NCBI GenBank assembly: GCA_900751815.1
Contig: CAADST010000017.1
Span: forward strand, 1-6,165
Reading direction: 5' to 3'
DNA: 6,165 bases
DNA from: Bacilli bacterium
Lineage (GTDB): Bacteria; Bacillota_I; Bacilli_A; RF39; UBA660
The first letter of the stretch is position 1. The number at the start of each line of letters is the position of its first letter. The notes beneath the pieces are model-generated. The model had not been told where the DNA came from, ran no database searches, and saw only the letters and a list, made by a program, of their open reading frames with translations. The translations under genes and the position numbers were made by a program. This document shows, one piece after another, positions 6,164 to 6,165 of this stretch.

Positions 6164-6165
6164 TA

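Overview
This is an AT-rich window (by eye well under a third G+C; not counted) with Shine-Dalgarno sites of the AGGAG type, sigma-A-like promoters, U-tailed intrinsic terminators and TGG as the tryptophan codon with TGA used as a stop. Together with pyruvate:ferredoxin oxidoreductase as the acetyl-CoA-forming enzyme, this suggests a strictly anaerobic, fermentative, low-G+C Gram-positive (Bacillota, perhaps an uncultured gut Bacilli lineage close to the Mollicutes). The lineage is an inference from style, not from a marker gene.

Layout. From 1 to 2109 lies the C-terminal 60% of a pyruvate:ferredoxin oxidoreductase (nifJ/por type), cut by the left edge. Thirteen bases later, and probably on the same transcript, is an LppM-like membrane-anchored surface protein (2123-3166). 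Its signal sequence has a Trp where the lipobox Cys would be expected, and its stop codon lies inside a strong symmetric terminator. recG (3358-5352) follows with its own promoter. The last gene (5582-6163) is a Fic-domain AMP-transferase with an N-terminal self-inhibitory motif; it appears to lose its C-terminus through a one-base slip in an A7 run just before the window ends.

The intergenic regions on either side of recG are the most interesting part. Each contains what looks like a complete, independent small-RNA gene of about 100 nt: TTGACA-N17-TARGAT promoter (both continuing as TTGACAAACT), a 5' hairpin starting at the predicted transcript start, a second hairpin, an unpaired UCAACC/CCCC stretch, and an intrinsic terminator whose stem is closed by the same GAAT loop. 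One (3184-3280) is on the minus strand, diverging from recG and converging on the surface-protein gene. The other (5402-5506) is on the plus strand between recG and fic. The hairpin stems differ in sequence while the architecture and C-rich motif are kept, which suggests two members of one C-rich regulatory RNA family. I do not recognise them as a named family.

Functionally the protein genes look like a mixed housekeeping neighbourhood (central carbon metabolism, envelope, recombination repair, post-translational modification) rather than a single pathway.
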